Assembly: GCF_030272615.1 (NCBI RefSeq)
Contig: NC_081410.1
Span: 507,121,942 to 507,185,941 of the forward strand
Source: Cryptomeria japonica
Taxonomy: Eukaryota > Streptophyta > Pinopsida > Cupressales > Cupressaceae
DNA length: 64,000 bases
Direction of reading: 5' to 3'
Both the position numbers and the translations under genes were made by a program. Under the pieces are notes generated by a model. That model did no database searches. It was not told the origin of the DNA and was given only the letters and a program-made list of their open reading frames with translations. Shown here one piece after another: positions 35,171 to 46,228 of the stretch (position 1 is the first letter of the stretch; every line of letters starts with the position of its first letter).

Positions 35171-36612
35171 ATGAATGTTGGATATCATTGACATATGATG
35201 AACCGGCATGTTGATATGATGATAATGTATGTTGTCATTGATGTCAATAAGTGTAAGTGAACCGGTATGCAGATTGAAAGAAGTTGGTGAACCGGTATGA
35301 AGAGGCATGAAGAGATGTAGTGAACCAGTGTCAGGGTTTCACTAAGTATGACTACCGGTTGGTAATCTTAACTCTAGGGTTATTAGTTTGGCAATCTTCC
35401 TTGTACGATGCAACCGATGATACTCTGTGATGAGCTAGCTAAGAGATGTGAATGAGATCGAGGTGCCACATCTTCCTTGTGCGCGTGAAGAATTTCCTTG
35501 AGGATCTTGCATGAAAAAATCGACTGCGTTTGGAGTCTACCTCGGGAATGATCATTCTTCTAAGTGGTATGAAAAGAAAGCATGATGGGTTACTGATTCC
35601 CATATGCGGTGATGAATGAACAATGCATATTATCTTGTGATCCATTTGAAATTGTAATACTCTATGCAATGTGTTTGGACGGTCAGGATTGGACCGCCTA
35701 TGTTGTAAACCTAAGATGCTTAGGGTTTAGGGTTTATGCTACCGACCTGACTGTTGTCTATAAGGTCGATGATGTTTGTTATTGTAAAGTTGTTGGCAAA
35801 AGTTGTGTGTGTATCCGAGTGATGAGATACTTGTAAGACCAGTAAGAGGAAAATTGCAGAGTGTGATTACAGAGTAGAGGAAATGAAAAGGATCTGCCTT
35901 GGCATGTAGTGTTGTTATCAGATCGGAAGTTTTACCTCTTGTCTTCTAATCATTTCAATAGTTGGAAAATCCCTTTACCAGGTAGCTTTAACAGGCTTAT
36001 TGTAAAACCTGTAACTAGGTGACTCAAGATGATTGAGTTCTTCAAATCCTCTAGCTAGGTAACCTTTAATAGGGTATATAGCCATCCCTTAACCGAGTGA
36101 TCTCTAACATGATCAATTCCTAGCAGAACCTTATTGTAAAGTCTTTAATTGGACTAGGCTCCTAACAGGGCGAGCTTCAAAAGAGTTCTAAAACAATCTT
36201 GTGGGTATTCATCCCCACCATGGTTTTTCCCATTTGTGTTTCCATGTGAAAAATTTGTGTGTTATGTGTATGCATTTTTCATGTGATGTTTATGAATTAT
36301 TTGGTTCAAAGATTATACATGCAGAGTTTATAGGTTATGGTATTACTTGTATACCACATGCATATGTTTATGGGTGAAGTTGATATCAAGTATTGATCGT
36401 ATTTGAAGTGTTCGGACTTATTAGTTTATGGTATCTGATGTCTTATTGTGTTTAACCGGTATTGCCATTGTTAAGTCCAGTAATGGTGACAACCAATTGG
36501 TATTGGTTTAACCTGATAAGTTGTTGAGAAAGCTTTTGCCTATACTGATTCACCCCCCCCCCCTCTCAGTACTAGTTGGGGTATCTGTTGTTCATCGTTA
36601 TTCATCAATGAA
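35171..36612 (+). mobile_element. Solo LTR with 5-bp target duplication
   Basis: The LTR (35176-36607, 1432 bp) runs TGTTGGATATCATTG...GTTATTCATCA and is flanked by the identical 5-mers ATGAA at 35171-35175 and 36608-36612. It has copia-type LTR features of this genome: CATTGATGTCAATA near the start, ACCGGT motifs, GGTTTTTCCC and CACCCCCCCCCCCTCTCAGTACTAG near the end. A perfect duplication around a single LTR is the product of LTR-LTR recombination that removed the interior. Frames 35439-35836 are LTR sequence. Confidence 0.82.
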
Positions 36613-37151
36613 TTCATATAATTGATAAATATTTTATTATTTTTTAAGTGCAATTATTTTGTTATGCATAAAATAACATAAAAATTGTCGTTGATCATAA
36701 ACACAGTCTTGAAATAGAAAAATTAAATTTACAATATATTTTTATAATATATCTGAAATAGTTTTTTTTTTTTATTACATTGAGTTTTCTTTTGAATTTG
36801 ATAATTGTTTGCATTTATTATCTTGAGTGTTACAACGAACAAGGTTTATAACTAGCAATATAAGACACAAATCCATAGCTAAATTCCAATAATAGAAATA
36901 GTGAAAACTTAAGAGAAAATAATGATGATAGTTACACTTGTCCATTCATACTATTTTTCAAATTAAAATTGCTTTCAAGTTTAAATTTTTCAAATGTCAA
37001 AAAATTATTTGAATGTAGATCAATGACAAAAATAAGTGTGCACATCAAATTTCAAATAAATTTCGACATCACTAAGAAAGATAGTAAACTATATTGAATT
37101 CAATTTGAGTTTTTTATTTGATATTGGATATTGTTTCGACATCTATCAGAC
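36613..37151. other. AT-rich intergenic DNA
   Basis: No feature recognised between the solo LTR and P450 relic 2. Confidence 0.5.
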
Positions 37152-37300
37152 AACACTCTCTTAAATAGAATATTCAGATGTGAGCCTCCATTAAGGGCTG
37201 AGAAGCAGTGGAGTTTTTCTGGGTACTGTCAATCCAAACTCTTCCGTCATATCCACCTCGCCCTGCACAATCCAGTCAAAGCACGAGATTCCATGCTATG
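37152..37300 (-). pseudogene. P450 relic 2 (start fused to C-terminus)
   Basis: 37152-37283 matches the last 45 or so codons of the intact P450 (12852-12983; shared AGCCTCCAT.AAGGGC, GTGGA.TTTTTCTGGG, AATCCAAACTCTTCC, CATCCACCTCGCCCT). It is followed directly by AGATTCCATGCTATGA, the start-codon region of the gene (14481-14496). On the minus strand this gives ATG plus the first codons (MES) joined to the C-terminal coding sequence out of frame, ending at a stop 15 codons after the start. Everything between, including the intron and heme loop, is deleted. The minus-strand frame 37247-37471 is made by this fusion. Confidence 0.87.
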
Positions 37301-38307
37301 ATAATAAAAATTAATAATTAGGTGGAAAAAGATATTTGTAGAGGTAAAACGCAGATTTAATTTATTTAAATTATTGATCAAGTCCAAGTCGATAATTAGA
37401 TGCATCTCTTCTATATACAGACTTACCTGCCCAGCAAAGTGAATCTGCAATTTGCCTTTCTGGGTTTGCATAGAAATGGATCTCTTCTATTTACGAGTGT
37501 TTCCGGGACCATGTCCATGGCCTCTCTGGGTTTGTATAGATAACTATCTTGGTGTATAGATAAGTAAATTTGAAGTGTTAAAGTAGAACTCAAAAGGTTA
37601 ATGAATAGTAGAGAATAGACAATTTGGCTATAAGCATGATCAATATGAGAAAGCCTCATGTTCCACTTAACTAGAGATGTGGAATAATGAACATAAAGAC
37701 TTTGGAAGAGAATATGGTTAACCAATTCTATTTTTTTAAAGTTTGAATAGAGATAAATATTAGTTAAAATTTTTATTGAGACTCCATAAATGTTTAACAA
37801 AAACTTGCTAAAAAAAATGTGAATCGTGTGCTATCAAATATAATTACATAGTAGGATGGATAAAGAAACACTATACAAATTCAAATAATAATTAGGCTAA
37901 ATCATGTTTCAAACTAGTCGTGAAAAATGGAATGAACTTATCCATAGTATTCAAAACAGATTATTAAGTTCATGAAAATTCTTTCCCTAATTTTTTTAAT
38001 ATATACTAACATAATCAATCAAATAAATATCCCAAATGAATTCAACTTTACCTAACCATTAGTCTACATTAATTCTCCTGAGATTCTATCCATTAGACGT
38101 AGAAATCTCTCTAAATTCAGTCTACACAATATTTTCCCTACCTTAAAATAAACTAAGTTACAATAGTCATGATTTAAACTACATATTATTGTGTAAGATT
38201 TGAAATTTATTTCTCCTCAATTTTTTTTAAAAATTCTTCTCAATAGCTAAATTAAATTCTAACTATACCTCATAGGCCTTATACTAACACTGTTGTATCT
38301 CCATCTT
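37301..38307. other. AT-rich intergenic DNA
   Basis: No feature recognised. The minus-strand frame 37423-37800 (125 codons) has no motif, and its composition is that of non-coding AT-rich DNA. Confidence 0.5.
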
Positions 38308-38640
38308 TGGGAACCCAGACAAACCATTATGTTGAGGCTATGATCGCCTACATTGTTATAAAGTTAGCTATGAGGGAGAACTACAAAAAATATGGCTAGA
38401 AAGTGATTCCTTCAATATTGTTAAATGCCTTCTTGAGTCACAAGCCCCTGGTTGGACTATAAAGACCTTAATTGAAGATACTTTAGGGATGCTTAGGTCC
38501 CTTTAGAATTTCCCATGTCTTTTGGGAAGGAAATAAAGTGGTTGATGGTTTGGCCAATCTTGGAGTCAAGCAGACTAGGATTAAGTGGTGGAGGACCAGT
38601 GATTTTATTGGGCCATAAAGATTAATAGCCTCATCTATAA
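38308..38640 (+). pseudogene. LINE RNase H domain remnant
   Basis: Three pieces in shifting frames match the plant LINE C-terminal RNase H (RVT_3) domain: GTQTNHYVEAMIAYIVIKLA (about 38310-38370), KIWLESDSFNIVKCLL (about 38385-38435) and HVFWEGNKVVDGLANLGV (about 38513-38567). The order and spacing are those of the family (TNN..AE, then W.E.DS, then H..RE.N..AD.LA). At least two frameshifts and a stop separate them. The minus-strand frame 38483-38734 is a shadow. Confidence 0.78.
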
Positions 38641-38880
38641 TGTTAGACAAATGTGTTAATGTAGGTGTCGTCCAAGTCTTAACTATGCAATTTTTTTCAA
38701 TAAGTGGAAGGAAGGGATGAGGTGTTTGCATCATAATATTATTGGGAAAGGCAAGTTTTATTTTCTTTCCAAGTCCAAAATCTTCTTTTTTGTTCTCTGT
38801 TGTATTCTACAATTCAGTGGCCTTCTGTGGGGTGCTCATATATTGGATTGTAGGCCCAATATGGGAGGAAATTGAAGTAG
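38641..38880. other. Spacer, probable LINE tail
   Basis: Follows the RNase H remnant with pyrimidine-rich sequence at 38756-38810; no domain recognised. Confidence 0.35.
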
Positions 38881-39777
38881 ACTGGAACCCACTTCGTATG
38901 AGAAATGAAGGAAGAACATTGATGTGTGCGAAAAGGTCTCTGGTAGAGGGATAAGTCCCTACATTGAAAATTTTCATGGCCATGACCCTAGGCCTACCAG
39001 GAAATTCATCAAGAACTGGAAGAATGGAACTTTACAAGTGTTTGGAGGGGAATTTGTGGTTGATGAAACCCTCATTATGAAGGTTACTAGGATGCTCATG
39101 GATGGGATAAAATTCTAGAGGGATAGGAGAGCCATGGAGGAAATCCTTCAAATCTTTTATTAGAAAAATGAGAGGGATAAAGTTCACCACATAAAGGATG
39201 GAGGATACAAATATGAGGATCTCAAGTATCTATGAGAAGATGTTGTTGAGTTGATAATGAGGTACATAACCTTAGGAAATCACTATAAGAGAATTTTCAC
39301 CTACCACTTTACTATTTTGAATCATTTGAAGCATGACAGGTGTATCTCTATTTTGTTTTACTCGCTTTCCTGTTTGAACAACAGTCTTAGCACCCATTTG
39401 AAAAATCAAAGCTCCCCTATTCTTCATGAGAGGTTAATCCTTCTGATTATGGATCATGCTAAGTCTCTCGAGATTAGGTCGCACCCCTCACATTCTAAAA
39501 AAATAGCATCCATTATGCTTATAATGTCCATTGGAATTATACTAATGTGTCCACAGAGTCAGAGTATTCTGACGAAGTGACTTTTCACCTGGGTACCTGT
39601 AAAAAGCCTAACAAGGACTGTGCCCGAGGCAAGGGGTATGAAAATGACAAGAAAAACTCAAATAAGGGCGACTCCAACTATTCCTCGTCTATGAAATTCG
39701 TCCTTGACTTCTTAATCCTTTGCTTTGTTAAGAAAGACAAGGAACATGTTGCTGGCCATTTGGAGGTATTGATTATG
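38881..39777 (+). pseudogene. Repeat-borne ORF of unknown function (broken)
   Basis: Pieces in shifting frames: RRSLVEG-like start, then SPYIENFHGHDPRPTRKFIK, VFGGEFVVDETLIMKVT and MDGIKF (38950-39115); RRAMEEILQIFY and YKYEDLKYL (39130-39235); MRYITLGNHYKRIFTYHF and ILNHLKHDRCISILFY (39257-39360); and SSPILHERLILLIMDHAK (39412-39465). A last segment, VSTESEYSDEVTFHLG with CKKPNKDCARGKGYEND (39548-39640), runs up to an LTR. It resembles hypothetical proteins I recall as highly repeated in gymnosperm genomes (unchecked). It is not gag, pol or transposase by any motif I can see. Directly followed by an LTR start, so it is probably cargo of a non-autonomous LTR element. Confidence 0.55.
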
Positions 39778-40070
39778 TGTTGCATTGATGTTTTGTCATT
39801 AATGTCAACACTAGATATTTTGGTTTCTTTACTGGCATCCTTCTAGTCCTGGTAAGTTGTTTGGTTTCTAGTTGGATTAGATCATGATGATCTAGTATAC
39901 TCTGGTATGTGTGGCTTATGGAATTGGCTTATTCATGCTACTCAAATTCATGTTCAATCAGTTAGTTTTGATCTGGCAATCGAATGCTATCCTATATGCT
40001 GGTAAGCTTGGTTTGTTGTTCCAGCGAGGGTTTCACTGGTAGAGCTTTATTGAAGATATTTGATGATATG
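39778..40070 (+). mobile_element. 5' part of an LTR, cut by the gypsy insertion
   Basis: Begins TGTTGCATTGATGTTTTGTCATTAATGTCAACA, the usual start of copia-type LTRs here, and stops at 40070 where the Tat element begins. The rest of this LTR is not found on the far side of the Tat element. Confidence 0.55.
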
Positions 40071-41929
40071 TGTAGTCACATAAATCTGTCCACTTAATTA
40101 AATGAATACTTAGTATTTATTTGATTATTTAACCATCAATTAATGAATTAATTAAATTAATATTTAATTAATTCATCTTAACCCTCTTCTCCTATTAATT
40201 AAATAAATTATTCAATTTATTTGATTTAATTCACTTAACCAAATTCAGACCATTAATTAAATAAATAAATCATATTTGTTTAATTAAATCTTCTCTCACA
40301 TTAAAATAAATTAATATTTATTTAAATCCCCCAAAATCCCACCTCTCACATTTAAATAAATTAACATTTATTTAAATCACCTTTATCCTCTACCCACTTG
40401 TATTTTCCTACAAATGCAAGTTGCACAATTATTTTAAATAAATAATTTATTTAAATCACCTTTATCCTCCACCCACTTGTATTTTCCTACAAAAGCAAGT
40501 TGCACAATTATTTTAAATAAATAATTTATTTAAAATCACCTTTATCCTCCACCCACTTGTATTTTCCTACAAAAGCAAGTTGCACAACTATTTTAAATAA
40601 ATTATTTATTTAAAATCCTATTTATCCTTACCCACTTGAAACCTTTAATGGTTTCCCTTAAAGTATTCAAACTTGATGGCTTCCTTCTATAGTCTTCTTA
40701 AGACTTTAATGGTTTTCCTTAAAGTCTTCAAGCCTTTAATGGTTTCCCTCAAAGTCTTCAAGCATTTTAATGCTTTATCTTCATTTTTCTCATTTAAATA
40801 AATTAATATTTATTTGAATATTTATCCAAATGCAAATTACACCATTTAATTGAAATAAATGATTTTATTTTAATTGAAAATACCAAAATTTCTCCCACTT
40901 GCATTTTCCTACAAAATCCACTTGCATGCCTAAACCCCTTCTAGAATTTTCTAATCACTTCTAAATAACCTAACCCCTTCTCTAAACTTTGTCACATTCC
41001 TAAGCAAAAGGGAAGTCACTTCTCAAACCCTCAAAGTCTTTGATAACCATTGAAGGCTTTCAACCTTCAACCACTAAATGGCTCAAAGTCTTTGATAACC
41101 ATTGAAGGCTTTCAACCTTCAACCACTTAATCCCCAAAGTCTCCAATAACCATTAATGGTTACCTCAAACCCTCCCACATGGTTAAAACATTTGTTTTGA
41201 CTCAACCTCTACCCAACCCAAAGGTCTCATTAGGCCATTAATGCTTTGACCATGATTATCTCTTAAACATTTGCACAAAGGTTTATCCTTGGATTAACTC
41301 TTAATCCAGTGGGTAATCTTAATTTGGACTTGACCCTTAGCCTCTAGATAACCATGAGGTCTTCTCAGGCCTTTAATGCCTCCAACCTCTTCTCTCAACC
41401 CAATCCTATGTTGACACTTGTCACCATTTTATTGGTGCCAATTGTGCACATGGATCCCCAACTTTGAAACTTGGCCCTTGATTAAACCATTCAATCTTAA
41501 CCCTTCATTTCCCCATTTCTTCTATAAATAGAACCCTTCTCCTCAAGCAAAGGAGAGAAGCATTAGAGTATTGTTGTTATACTGGCATTAGCATAGAGCT
41601 TTTTCATAGCATCACTATCTACACTTGCATAGCATTTGCTTATCATATTCAACTATCTTGAATCTCCATATGGCATCCATGGCTAGTGCTAAAAGCTGAG
41701 AGCTACACTCATTTGGGACTTGGAGAGGAGAGGAATAAGGGAGGAGCAACTATGAGCATCTTGACTAGCTATTTTACTCTATGTTTATATGCTTTCTATT
41801 TCATGCTTAATCTCTCTCTTGATATGCCTGTTTAGGATAATCTTTTGTTGCTAACACTAACGTTTGTTTCTTGTGCTCTTGTGTGTGTTGCCATCAAACA
41901 GATTTTCTAATCCTTTTTGTAGAGCATCA
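40071..41929 (+). repeat. Left LTR of the Tat element
   Basis: Begins TGTAGTCACATAAATC. The end is put at AGAGCATCA (41929), two bases before the putative primer site. It contains three tandem units of about 77-80 bp (AATTATTTTAAATAAATAATTTATTTAAATC...AAGCAAGTTGCAC, 40370-40610), repeated AGTCTTCAAGC..TTTAATGG units (40630-40770), and two 43-bp units CAAAGTCTTTGATAACCATTG... (41033-41125). A TATA box, TATAAATA, is at 41523-41530. Confidence 0.92.
41523..41530 (+). promoter_or_regulatory. TATA box in the left LTR
   Basis: TCTATAAATAGAACCC is the only strong TATA element in the LTR's 3' half. It is conserved in the right LTR at 55830-55837 and presumably sets the start of the element's RNA. 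Confidence 0.7.
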
Positions 41930-41931
41930 TT

Positions 41932-41948
41932 TGGTGAACCCGATGTGA
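41932..41948 (+). other. Putative primer-binding site of the Tat element
   Basis: TGGTGAACCCGATGTGA lies two bases after the inferred LTR end. Position and TGG start fit a tRNA primer site; I cannot name the tRNA with confidence. Confidence 0.5.
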
Positions 41949-43655
41949 ATCCAAACACCAAAAAGATCAACTTTTTTTTTTAACCAATAACATGTTTGAA
42001 TGTTGAAAATGTCACACAGGTTGCGTTTTTGACACTGTTTTGGTGCGTTTGACATTATTTTGGCGCTATTCACCCTATTTCAGTGCTTTTGCCTTCTCTT
42101 ATCTTTCCCTTTCTTTTAGTGCGTTTCTATTAAATAGCGCCTCTGTTCAAACGCAGACTAGCGCTATTGTAACAGAACGTTGTACAAATCACTTTGTAAC
42201 CAAAAAAAAAAAAAAACCAAAAAACAAATTAGGCTTGTAGAAGCCCACCAAATAGGCGGATTTTACTAACTATTTTTCTCTTTTGTGCAGATTTAAATTA
42301 GATTAAAAAGTAGATTTATATTTTTTACTAACTTGTTTTTGAAGTTGGTTTTAAAAATAAATTCACTTTTTATTTTGGTTTAAAATTAACTTCACATTTC
42401 AAATTTGGGCTTTTAAAAAAGAATCACATATTTGTTTGGGGCTCTTAAAAAGAATTTAATTGTTCCAAGGTAAAAAGAACCACAAACTTATACAAAAACA
42501 ACTTTATTTTTTTGCAAGTTAGGAAACAAACTTCGTTTTGGTGCTTAAAATCAACAAGGCAAATTTTATTTCTTGCATCAAGATAAAACTCACAATCCAC
42601 ACTTCCATTTTTGGTGCAAATAAAATTCACAATCAACTTGTCTCATTTTTAAAACAAATTTTACTTCAAGCAAACGTGTTTTTCTTTAAGTTGACCAGGA
42701 TTTCCGAATTCTAGGTTACAAAACACATTGCCTTTGAAGTTAAAAAGAACACCATGGCTGTTGGAGCAACATCTCCAAATAGTTAGATCACATTTGTAAT
42801 GGTGGATTAAAAAGAACAAGTGTCTTTCGTACTTGGCACAATTGTGCAAAAAGTCAGTCGAGTGGTCCTACCTCTAACACACACTATCCTCTCCCTTGGC
42901 TTTCATGGTCCTAGGTGCAAGAGAAAAGTGTTAGTAACACTCAAAATTTTATCTTTTTAAGAGAGGCCTGCCAAGGGATCGATACTCTTGGGAACGACCT
43001 TGAGCAGTAAATCCTTCGAGCCGCTATAGAAATCAGGTGAGAGCGAAAGCTGTAGCCTTAGGTATAGCTGTTCCTATAGTGTAACTGGCCGAAAGGACAA
43101 ATGGGCCCCACCACCAGTTACAAGGCTCTTAAGTGAGTCACTGCAGAATGAACTTATGTCCAAAAACATCGAACATGACTAAACACCTTTAAGTAGTAGA
43201 CCACCCGTTCTATTGATTGAGGATATTTGCGATATAATTTAGTGCAAGAGCATAGATGGTTTTGCTCCCAAGATACTCACTATACATATTTCCTTGAGTA
43301 GAAACATAGCTTTTTGAAAAGTCACTTGTGGCTTGATAAAAGTGGTGACTCCCCCATCATAGGGATCATCTATTTGTTATGCTCATGCAAGACTTAGTAT
43401 ATCACATCCTTACCTGCCAAGGCGGGATTCATAAGGTATGTAGTACCAAAGTCGAAGAAATATCAAGATGTGGGCTAAATTTATCACAACTAGCCATTTG
43501 ACCTTAGGGATAAAAAGTGTTTGAAGTGTGTTCGTTTTAAAGACCAAGTACAAATTGAGCCGACTTCAGGCTTTGGAAATACACCTTAAAATACATCTAA
43601 AGGAAGGGTCATATACAAGTCCAAAGATTGGGTTGATCTAGACCCATACTCATTT
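41949..43655 (+). other. Long untranslated leader of the Tat element
   Basis: No gene before 43656. Contains a GC-richer, possibly structured stretch at 42960-43460. Short frames at 42040-42240 and on the minus strand at 42445-42849 have no motifs. Long leaders are usual for Tat/Ogre elements. Confidence 0.6.
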
Positions 43656-44204
43656 GTGCCTTTTAGGCAACATTCTTGTGTTTGTGTGCTTGCTTTGTTT
43701 TCTTGTCAAAGAAAAATCAGAAAATCACTTCCCAAAAACAAAGTATTCATCCAACCAAACATCTGTCAAAACAACCAAAAACATCAAAAACAAGGTACAA
43801 ACAACAAAAAGTCAAATTTTATGACCATTCTTCACATCTTGCGAAAGAAGAAGCGTCATCAGAATATCAACTTGAAAAGAAGACCATTGAGCTCAAAGGC
43901 TTTGATAAAAAGGAGGAAATTCTTCTATATAAATAGACAAATCTTTGTCTCACATAGAGTCTTTCTGCGTCACATGCGTCTCTACCTTCAAGGAAAAACA
44001 AACGAATTTGATTCCGAATCATTGAACCGCAAAGCTTTTATGCAATATAGAGCTCTAAGTTATCACAAAAACCAAGGAGGAAAGATTAATCCCAACTTCT
44101 TCCCAAACGTCTATATCACATACAACACAGCTCGAGAAATACCACCAACACCCGAAAGGGAAGAGGTAGAGTTTGTCCCATTTGTAACACAAAGTTTTTA
44201 TTGA
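43656..44204 (+). CDS. Extra ORF upstream of gag in the Tat element
   Basis: An uninterrupted frame of 182 codons between the leader and gag, on the element's coding strand, about 450 bp before the gag start. Strongly basic in the first two thirds (KRRPLSSKALIKRRKFFY), then RHMRLYLQGKTNEFDSESLN and an acidic C-terminus with PPTPEREEVEFVPF. No family recognised. Ogre-type Tat elements are known to carry an ORF before gag, so this may be the equivalent. It stays open while gag-pol has eight stops. It could still be chance in a 2.7-kb leader; codon use was not tested. Confidence 0.5.
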   Translation: MPFRQHSCVCVLALFSCQRKIRKSLPKNKVFIQPNICQNNQKHQKQGTNNKKSNFMTILHILRKKKRHQNINLKRRPLSSKALIKRRKFFYINRQIFVSHRVFLRHMRLYLQGKTNEFDSESLNRKAFMQYRALSYHKNQGGKINPNFFPNVYITYNTAREIPPTPEREEVEFVPFVTQSFY

Positions 44205-44652
44205 AGTTGAAAACATTTCATCCATTATCTCACTCATACATCATCACTTCATCATCAATCCATTCCAACTCTCAAAACATTAAGAGGTTCTTGCTCCAAG
44301 TTCTCTTTTTAGATATTGCTTGAATCAAACGCATCACATCACTTTTTAGATTGTTTCTACATCTAGGATAAGCTCATCCTAAGAGACACATCTACACAAG
44401 TTAAAACTAGTTCATGAGTGAATCCTCTCATTACTAGGTAGTTAAATCTGTAACACATCTCAGATTTCTCTACACCTTATCACATCAAAACTTATCAAAC
44501 AAACAAGCAATTCAAAGAAGGAATTTTGGTTACATCCACCTTAAAGGTGCTAGAGATCCACGTGCAACACAATTCACGAACCATCAATCTTTCATTTCAT
44601 CAAACAACTCATCATCATCTTCAATCAACTTCAACAAAAGCTTGCAAGCAAA

Positions 44653-46228
44653 ATGGCTCAAACCCGATCACAGTCCAGGCAACGAGAAATAGAAAGGGAA
44701 GAAGAAGAGGAAAATCTCAATGAATTTCAAGAAGCACTTGGAGGAAATGCAGATGACGAAAACCCAAGTACTCCCACTCCTACAACAATAGAAAGGGCTC
44801 AGCATAACCCTCTCTTTAACAGACTTTTTGATGAAATACTCAGGAGCAATGCGGATGCTCACTTCTTAAGACTCGCTCAAGAAGGAGCAAAACTCCCCTC
44901 TGACTTTGATCTTGCCCAATTAAGACAAGCATCAGAAAGACAAAGTCGCCATGAAGAGGAAAGAGGTAGAGATCCCATCAGATATAACATTCCTCGAGGT
45001 AACCCACCACCTCCTCCTCCAAATGAAATGGAGATGTTGCGGCAACAAGTCGAGAATCTCGTCCAACAGCTTCATAGTGGTGTCAAGACTAACCAATTCT
45101 CACTCAATGACATATGTCCCTATCCTTTTGATAGGAATCTTTACATGCCACCATTTCCACGAGGATTCGAAACACCCAAATTTGAAAAATATAGAGGAAA
45201 GGGGGATCCCCACAATTATGTCCGAGAATTTCATTCCGCTTGTCTCGAAGTAGCATATGAAGACACATATCTAATGCGCCTTTTTCCCCAAAGCTTGGGA
45301 GGAACAACCACATCATGGTTTTCCCGACTACTAGGTGGCATTAGAACATTTGAGGAACTCATCCAGAAGTTTCTAGCTAATTACTCTCATAACATTGAAC
45401 GCGACATTACCATGGCTGATCTATGCAACACTAAACAAAAACCAGGTGAACTATTCTCAGTATTCCTGCAATGATGGCGCCAAATGTCTAGCAGACGTTC
45501 TCTTCAGTTACCTGAACAAGAACTAGTGGAAATATTCATTTCCAACTTAAACGAAGAAATGGAATTTCACCTAGATGTCAAAGACACACTCTTTTAATGA
45601 TATGATCACCAAGGGTTTGAAATGTGAAAGGGCACTTATCAAGAAAGGACTCATCAAAATCTTTAATGAACCAAAAGATGGTCCTCGCCCATGCTTCAAT
45701 AGTGATAAACCAAGCTTCTGGAATAAAAACAAGAATATCGTCAATGATGGGGTTGTGGATGCTAGGACTATACAAAATGCACAACCTGTGGTTCGGTTTG
45801 TAGGACAAAATCCTCCACCTCAGAATAACACAAATGTTCCTTCCAATCAAGGTCGCATCACATCTCATGATGAACCTAGACCTCATCAGCAAAAACAGAA
45901 ACGAACATACACTCCCTTAGGGGAACCCATTGAAACAGTGTTGCGACAACTCATTTCTCAAAATTTGGTCACTCTACCTAGACTATCAAACTATGAGCCT
46001 TAGGTCAAACCGGCATGGTGGAGAGATACTGAACACTGTGAATTCCATCAAGGAAGAGGGCACAAGACAAGTAATTGTCACCGATTGAAAGATCTTATTC
46101 AGGATCTTATTGACCGAGGAGAAATTGAAATTGAAGGACATGACCCAAAAACAACCAATAATGATCATCTGATGTTCAAAAATCCACTTCCATCACAAGA
46201 TCAAAGGGGTCCTTCTACTTCTAGGTGA
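44653..46228 (+). pseudogene. Tat gag (two stops, one frameshift, terminal stop)
   Basis: Start MAQTRSQSRQREIEREEEEE; an acidic, coiled-coil-prone N-terminus, then the gypsy gag capsid core: FEKYRGKGDPHNYVREFHSA (about 45181-45240), LMRLFPQSLGGTTTSWFSRL (about 45271-45330) and FANYSH-type motif. TGA at 45472-45474 interrupts, and the frame goes on WRQMSSRRSLQLPEQELVEI to a frameshift between about 45575 and 45600. It resumes as THSFNDMITKGLKCERALIK to TAG 46001-46003, then WWRDTEHCEFHQGRGHKTSN-C (46016-46080), a Cys/His knuckle, to TGA 46226-46228. It would form the virus-like particle and bind RNA. Confidence 0.92.

Noticed and set aside
36551-36563. Poly-C run (also near 27382, 30300 on the other strand, and 62626) considered as an assembly fault
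   Set aside because: C-rich runs near the 3' end recur in all the copia-type LTRs of the window and belong to the LTR.
39778-40070. LTR piece considered as the missing 5' part of the LTR at 56233
   Set aside because: Its sequence does not match the first 187 bp of the complete right LTR (61871-62057).
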